This document shows, one piece after another, positions 34,603 to 38,451 of a stretch of 38,451 bases of DNA. A program made the position numbers and the translations under genes. The notes beneath the pieces are model-generated. The model saw nothing but the letters and a program-made list of their open reading frames with translations. It did no database searches and had not been told where the DNA came from. Source of the DNA: Chitinophagaceae bacterium (GTDB lineage Bacteria; Bacteroidota; Bacteroidia; Chitinophagales; Chitinophagaceae). The stretch is taken from assembly GCA_013694745.1 (NCBI GenBank), contig JACDBU010000222.1, positions 1-38,451 of the forward strand. Reading direction: 5' to 3'. Numbering within the stretch: the stretch's first letter is position 1; each line of letters starts with the position of its first letter.

Positions 34603-34621
34603 CATCCTAATTCACGAATTA

Positions 34622-36352
34622 ATGGATTTTAAAATTGTTACTCTACATAAACCGTTCCTTTTTTTTTATTTCCTTATCATCATTTCTATTACTGTTGAAG
34701 CACAGTTTGCTGTGAAAAAATATCCTCAGGGCTATTTTATTTACCCAGTTGGTGCTACTATCGCACTTGCTGCCAACTTTGGTGAATTACGCCCTAACCA
34801 TTACCACATGGGGCTAGATTGCAGAACTGAACAAAGAGTGAACTTGCCTGTATATGCGGCCGCAGATGGATATGTGGCTAAAGTAAGGATAGAGCCAGAG
34901 GGATTTGGCAGGGCTATATACATCAATCATCCAAACGGGTTAACAACATTATACGGGCATCTTAATGATTTTTATCCCGAACTTGAAAAATATGTAAAAC
35001 AGCAACAGTATAAACTGGAATCCTGGCAGGTTTTTTTAGATATTCCCCCTAACCTTTTCCCGGTTAAGCAACACCAGTTTATTGCAAATAGTGGAAATGC
35101 GGGGGCATCTCAGGGACCACACATGCATTTCGAAATAAGGGATACAAGGACCGATAAAGTTTTAAATCCCTTGTTATTCGGTTTCCCCATAAAAGACGAT
35201 GTACCGCCCACCATTGTGAGGTTAGCAGTGTACGACAGATCAATAAGCACCTACAGCCAATCGCCCAGGTTATTGAGTCTAAAAAAGATCAATGGCGTAT
35301 ATATTCCTGTAACACCGATCATAAATGTTAGCAGCAGTAAAGTAAGCTTTGCCATCTCTGCCTTTGATAAGATTAGCGGATCAGCCAATCCAAATGGTAT
35401 TTACCAGGCCGTTCTGTATGATAATGATGAGGCCCAGGTTGGCTTTCAGCTTGACAGCATTACATATGATGAGACCCGTTATTTAAATGCACACATTGAT
35501 TATAAATTAAGGGCCGGCGGTGGACCATTTGTTGAACATTTATCCCGGTTGCCGGGATATCCGCAAGGCATTTATAAAGATTTTAAAAATGACGGGGTGA
35601 TTGATTTAAGCGATGAGGCTTTACACAATATAAAGATCGAAGTAAAAGATACATATGGTAATACGTCGATATTAAAATTCCAGGTTAAGGGAAACAGTGA
35701 TAAAAAGTCCTCCGGTGCCAATCAGCAAACAGAATTTCAGCCCGGCTTTTTAAATATTTTTGATAAAGATGATATACAGGTTATTGTTGGAGAAAATGAT
35801 CTTTATGATTCCATCACATTTTTATATAGCAAAACGGCTTCCGCCACAGCAAATGCCATTTCATACGTGCATCATATTCATACAGGTCTTGTTCCGGTTC
35901 ATGGATTTTACACCATAAAGATCAAGCCATCGGTACTTGCGGCAAATCTCAATTCAGATAAGATAATTATGGAAAGAACCTGGGGCGATAAAACAGATGT
36001 GGTAAAAGCAAAGCGTGAGGTGGATTGGCTCACGGGAACTTTCAGAAATTTTGGAAATGTACAGTTATTGATTGACAATGTGCCCCCGGTTATAGCTCCT
36101 GTTGGAATTAGCGATGGCGCGAATCTTTCACATGCAGCCCAGGTTATCTTTGTTGTAACGGATAATAATAAAGCGATCAAAAATTTCCGGGCAGAGCTTG
36201 ATGGAAGATGGCTGCGTTTTACAAATGATAAAGGGAGGTCTTTTATTTATAAATTTGACGAGATGTGCCCTGCCGGTGCACACGAATTAAAAGTTAGTGT
36301 TGAAGATGAGGCAGGAAATACGGTGGTTAAGCAATATCATTTTAGCAGGTAA
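34622..36352 (+). CDS. Secreted M23-family metalloendopeptidase
   Basis: 576 residues, ATG start, signal peptide about 1-28 (ends TVEAQ). The M23 (LytM/lysostaphin) domain spans about 40-185: zinc ligands H62 and D66 in HYHMGLDC, catalytic H113 in YGHLND, and H167 plus H169 in GPHMHFEIRD. All five residues are present, so it should cut peptidoglycan cross-links or glycine-rich peptides. After it come about 390 residues of beta-rich sequence with DDVPPTIVRLAVYD and VDNVPPVIAPV, each marking an Ig-like segment; their ligands are unknown. Likely acts in the periplasm in wall turnover. The next gene, bcp, is 64 nt downstream, separated by a perfect 11-bp hairpin. Confidence 0.92.
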   Translation: MDFKIVTLHKPFLFFYFLIIISITVEAQFAVKKYPQGYFIYPVGATIALAANFGELRPNHYHMGLDCRTEQRVNLPVYAAADGYVAKVRIEPEGFGRAIYINHPNGLTTLYGHLNDFYPELEKYVKQQQYKLESWQVFLDIPPNLFPVKQHQFIANSGNAGASQGPHMHFEIRDTRTDKVLNPLLFGFPIKDDVPPTIVRLAVYDRSISTYSQSPRLLSLKKINGVYIPVTPIINVSSSKVSFAISAFDKISGSANPNGIYQAVLYDNDEAQVGFQLDSITYDETRYLNAHIDYKLRAGGGPFVEHLSRLPGYPQGIYKDFKNDGVIDLSDEALHNIKIEVKDTYGNTSILKFQVKGNSDKKSSGANQQTEFQPGFLNIFDKDDIQVIVGENDLYDSITFLYSKTASATANAISYVHHIHTGLVPVHGFYTIKIKPSVLAANLNSDKIIMERTWGDKTDVVKAKREVDWLTGTFRNFGNVQLLIDNVPPVIAPVGISDGANLSHAAQVIFVVTDNNKAIKNFRAELDGRWLRFTNDKGRSFIYKFDEMCPAGAHELKVSVEDEAGNTVVKQYHFSR

Positions 36353-36353
36353 T

Positions 36354-36381
36354 ACGTTTAAACGGATAAACGTTTAAACGT
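36354..36381. promoter_or_regulatory. Tandem CGTTTAAACG palindromes forming a perfect hairpin
   Basis: ACGTTTAAACG (36354-36364) and CGTTTAAACGT (36371-36381) are 11-bp arms around GATAAA. Each arm contains the self-complementary CGTTTAAACG, so the site is at once a hairpin and two palindromes 15 bp apart. It lies 2 nt after the M23 stop and 36 nt before bcp. It could be a terminator, though no U-tract follows, or an operator for a dimeric regulator of bcp and mfd. Confidence 0.5.
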
Positions 36382-36416
36382 GCACTCAATAATTGTATGT
36401 AAAAATTTGTAACAAA

Positions 36417-36884
36417 ATGCAACTCACAGAAGAAACCAAAGCGCCATCTTTTAAATCAACTGATCAAAATGGGAAACCTGTATCCCTGGCTGATTACAAG
36501 GGGAAAAAAGTTGTGCTGTATTTTTACCCGGAAGATGATACTCCTACCTGTACCATTGAAGCATGTAACCTTCGCGATAATTTTTCTGAACTAAAGAAGA
36601 AAGGTTTAGTGATTTTAGGGGTTAGTCCGGATGACGAAAAAAAGCACAAGAAATTCGAAGAAAAATATTCATTACCTTATACACTCATCGCTGATCCTGA
36701 AAAAAAGATCATTGATAAATATGGCGTTTGGGGAGAAAAGAATTTATACGGCAGAAAATATATGGGCCTTCACCGGACCACTTTTTTGATAGATGAGAAA
36801 GGAATTATAAAAAAAATATTTAAAAAACCGAGATCAAAAATTCATTCGGAAGAGATCTTAAAGGCGCTTGAAATTTTGAATTGA
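36417..36884 (+). CDS. bcp: Thiol peroxidase, Bcp/PrxQ family
   Basis: 155 residues from the ATG at 36417; a TTG at 36393 is unlikely. It reduces hydrogen peroxide and organic peroxides in the cytoplasm using thioredoxin. Visible: thioredoxin fold with LADYKGKKVVLYFYPEDDTP, peroxidatic C45 and resolving C50 in TCTIEAC, the PrxQ arrangement with five residues between, then LVILGVSPDDEKKHKKFEEK and RTTFLIDEKGIIKKIF. All residues needed for the two-Cys cycle are present. The mfd gene begins 9 nt after its stop, so the two are probably co-transcribed; peroxide defence beside DNA repair is plausible but may be coincidence. Confidence 0.94.
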   Translation: MQLTEETKAPSFKSTDQNGKPVSLADYKGKKVVLYFYPEDDTPTCTIEACNLRDNFSELKKKGLVILGVSPDDEKKHKKFEEKYSLPYTLIADPEKKIIDKYGVWGEKNLYGRKYMGLHRTTFLIDEKGIIKKIFKKPRSKIHSEEILKALEILN

Positions 36885-36893
36885 AATATTGGA

Positions 36894-38451
36894 ATGAGTG
36901 AAGCAGTGTTGACGAACTTTTATTTGAATGATCCCCGCATTTATAAAATAGCGGACAGGATCGTTTTGTCTCAATCCCAAAAAATTCACCTCAAAGGCCT
37001 TGCCGGCAGCAGCTCCCAGTTTATAGTAAACGGTGTTTTTAAGCATCCCGTAGCATCGCAGGTTAATCATCTTGTTATTTTAAAAGATGCGGAAGAGGCC
37101 GCCTATTTTCATAATACGCTTGAAAGCATAAGCAATGCTTTGAACATATTTTACTTCCCTTCTTCTTTTAAAAATAAAAAAAATTACCGGTTGCTGAACA
37201 GCAGCCATGTGATGTTAAGGACTGAATGCCTTACGAAATTTTCAAACCCGCTCAGCATTAACCGCACAGGTATTATTATAACCTACCCCGAAGCATTATT
37301 TGAAAAGGTTGTACTCTCAAAAATACTCGCGGCAAATATTATTTCACTCAAACAGGGTGAAACAATAGATGTTGACAATATGCTTGAGAAGTTTGTTGGG
37401 TATGGGTTTGAAAGAACGGATTTTGTTTATGAGCCTGGGCAGTTTGCCATCCGGGGTGGTATCATTGATATTTATTCTTTTGGAAATGAAAAACCTTACC
37501 GGGTAGAATTATTTGGAAATGAGATAGACAGCATCCGCATATTTGACCCGGAAAACCAATTGAGTGAACGAAAATTATTGCAGGTGAATATCATTCCAAA
37601 TGTGGAAACACAATTTGATGATGGTGAAAAAGTTTCGTTACTTAATTTCCTTCCTGACAATACTGCCGTATGGATGGAAGACTGGGAATTTATAAAAGAA
37701 AAACTGGAACAGCAGGAAGATGACCTGGAGATCTTTTTCGAGGTAGAAAAATTAAATACGCTTCCGGGCACAAAAAACAGGCAACATGAAGATGATGAAC
37801 TGAATGAAAAAATTAAAGTGAATGCAAATGATTTTGTAACAGCGTCTGTTTTTGAAGACCAGGTAAATGAAAGACACGTAATTGAATTTGGAAATAAATC
37901 TTACTTCGGCAAACAGGCACAAGGCAACCTTACCGAAACTTTTAATACAAAGCCTCAACCGGCTTTTAACAGGCAATTCAATTTGCTTATCCAGAACTTA
38001 AAAGAGCTTGAGCAAAAAAAATACGATATCTATTTATTTGCAGATAATCCCAAACAACTCGAAAGGCTGCACAGTATTTTTGCGGATCTAAAAGCAGAAA
38101 TTCAATTTACCCCGATCCCGGTTTCTATTCATCATGGTTTTATTGACGATGATCTGAAACTGGTATGTTATACTGATCACCAGATATTTCAACGCTATCA
38201 TAAATACAAAGTAAAGCAGGCCTTCAGCAAAAATAAAGCGCTTACTTTAAAAACACTCAGGGAGTTGCAGCCCGGGGATTTTGTTACCCATATAGATCAT
38301 GGAGTGGGCGTGTACAGCGGGTTACAGAAGCTTGATGTAAATGGAAGAATGCAGGAGGCCGTCAGGATCGTTTATAAAGACAGTGACCTTTTATATGTAA
38401 ATATTTCTTCCCTTCACAAGATCAGCAAGTACAGTGGCAAGGAAGGAACGG
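36894..38451 (+). CDS. mfd: Transcription-repair coupling factor Mfd, partial (3' end missing)
   Basis: ATG at 36894; the frame stays open to the right edge, giving about 519 residues of a protein that is normally 1100-1150. Mfd removes RNA polymerase stalled at DNA damage and recruits UvrA. Visible: the UvrB-like domain with GYGFERTDFVYEPGQFAIRG and IIDIYSFGNEKPYRVELFG, EIDSIRIFDP, then near the end the polymerase-binding CarD-like domain LQPGDFVTHIDHGVGVYSGL. The helicase motifs and UvrA-binding C-terminus lie beyond the window. A stretch of about 150 residues between is charged and less conserved, as usual. It follows bcp by 9 nt. Confidence 0.95.
   Translation, partial: MSEAVLTNFYLNDPRIYKIADRIVLSQSQKIHLKGLAGSSSQFIVNGVFKHPVASQVNHLVILKDAEEAAYFHNTLESISNALNIFYFPSSFKNKKNYRLLNSSHVMLRTECLTKFSNPLSINRTGIIITYPEALFEKVVLSKILAANIISLKQGETIDVDNMLEKFVGYGFERTDFVYEPGQFAIRGGIIDIYSFGNEKPYRVELFGNEIDSIRIFDPENQLSERKLLQVNIIPNVETQFDDGEKVSLLNFLPDNTAVWMEDWEFIKEKLEQQEDDLEIFFEVEKLNTLPGTKNRQHEDDELNEKIKVNANDFVTASVFEDQVNERHVIEFGNKSYFGKQAQGNLTETFNTKPQPAFNRQFNLLIQNLKELEQKKYDIYLFADNPKQLERLHSIFADLKAEIQFTPIPVSIHHGFIDDDLKLVCYTDHQIFQRYHKYKVKQAFSKNKALTLKTLRELQPGDFVTHIDHGVGVYSGLQKLDVNGRMQEAVRIVYKDSDLLYVNISSLHKISKYSGKEGT

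Overview
The window looks like a chromosomal stretch from a member of the Bacteroidota, most likely family Chitinophagaceae. Evidence from the sequence: it is AT-rich, Shine-Dalgarno sequences are mostly weak, and several genes are preceded by the Bacteroidota -7 box TAnnTTTG. The ATP synthase a subunit has a long N-terminal extension with a signal peptide, and there is an ECF sigma / anti-sigma / outer-membrane-barrel operon. The species cannot be named from what is visible. I saw no tRNA, rRNA, CRISPR array, insertion sequence or phage module.

Layout. 1-1901 (minus): two tandem paralogous secreted proteins with YadA-type 14-residue head repeats. The complete one ends in an intramolecular-chaperone (peptidase S74) domain and a coiled coil; the other runs off the left edge. 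2280-4484 (plus): a secreted GH27 alpha-galactosidase. 4603-9026 (minus): ATP synthase genes in the order atpB-atpE-atpF-atpH-atpA, closed by a strong terminator and without atpG. 9103-13130 (minus): an ABC exporter and a large secreted protein whose C-terminus resembles a clan CD cysteine peptidase. 13354-14031 (plus): an orphan PhoB-type response regulator. 14074-20008 (minus): a secreted M28 peptidase, a TPR membrane protein and a kelch-like beta-propeller protein. 20255-20896 (minus): a 36-residue candidate membrane microprotein and rpiB. 21041-23492 (minus): sigma factor, anti-sigma factor and outer-membrane barrel. 23658-27586 (plus): kbl, lutB-like and a DUF7033-type deacetylase, tightly packed. 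27627-34560 (minus): purH, comEC, carB and a YtxH-like protein. 34622-38451 (plus): an M23 endopeptidase, bcp and the N-terminal half of mfd, cut by the right edge.

How the genes fit together. Most are core metabolism: proton-driven ATP synthesis, purine and carbamoyl-phosphate synthesis, threonine/glycine catabolism, pentose phosphates, peroxide defence and transcription-coupled repair. Interspersed are envelope and secreted proteins typical of a polymer-degrading bacteroidete.

Most worth a second look: the clan CD-like protein (10926-13130); the S74 domain with Cys in place of the self-cleavage Ser; a REPIN-like inverted repeat pair inside the atp operon; the missing atpG; the microprotein at 20255-20365; and the double CGTTTAAACG palindrome before bcp. 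I did not find a clear multi-gene defence or otherwise novel system.
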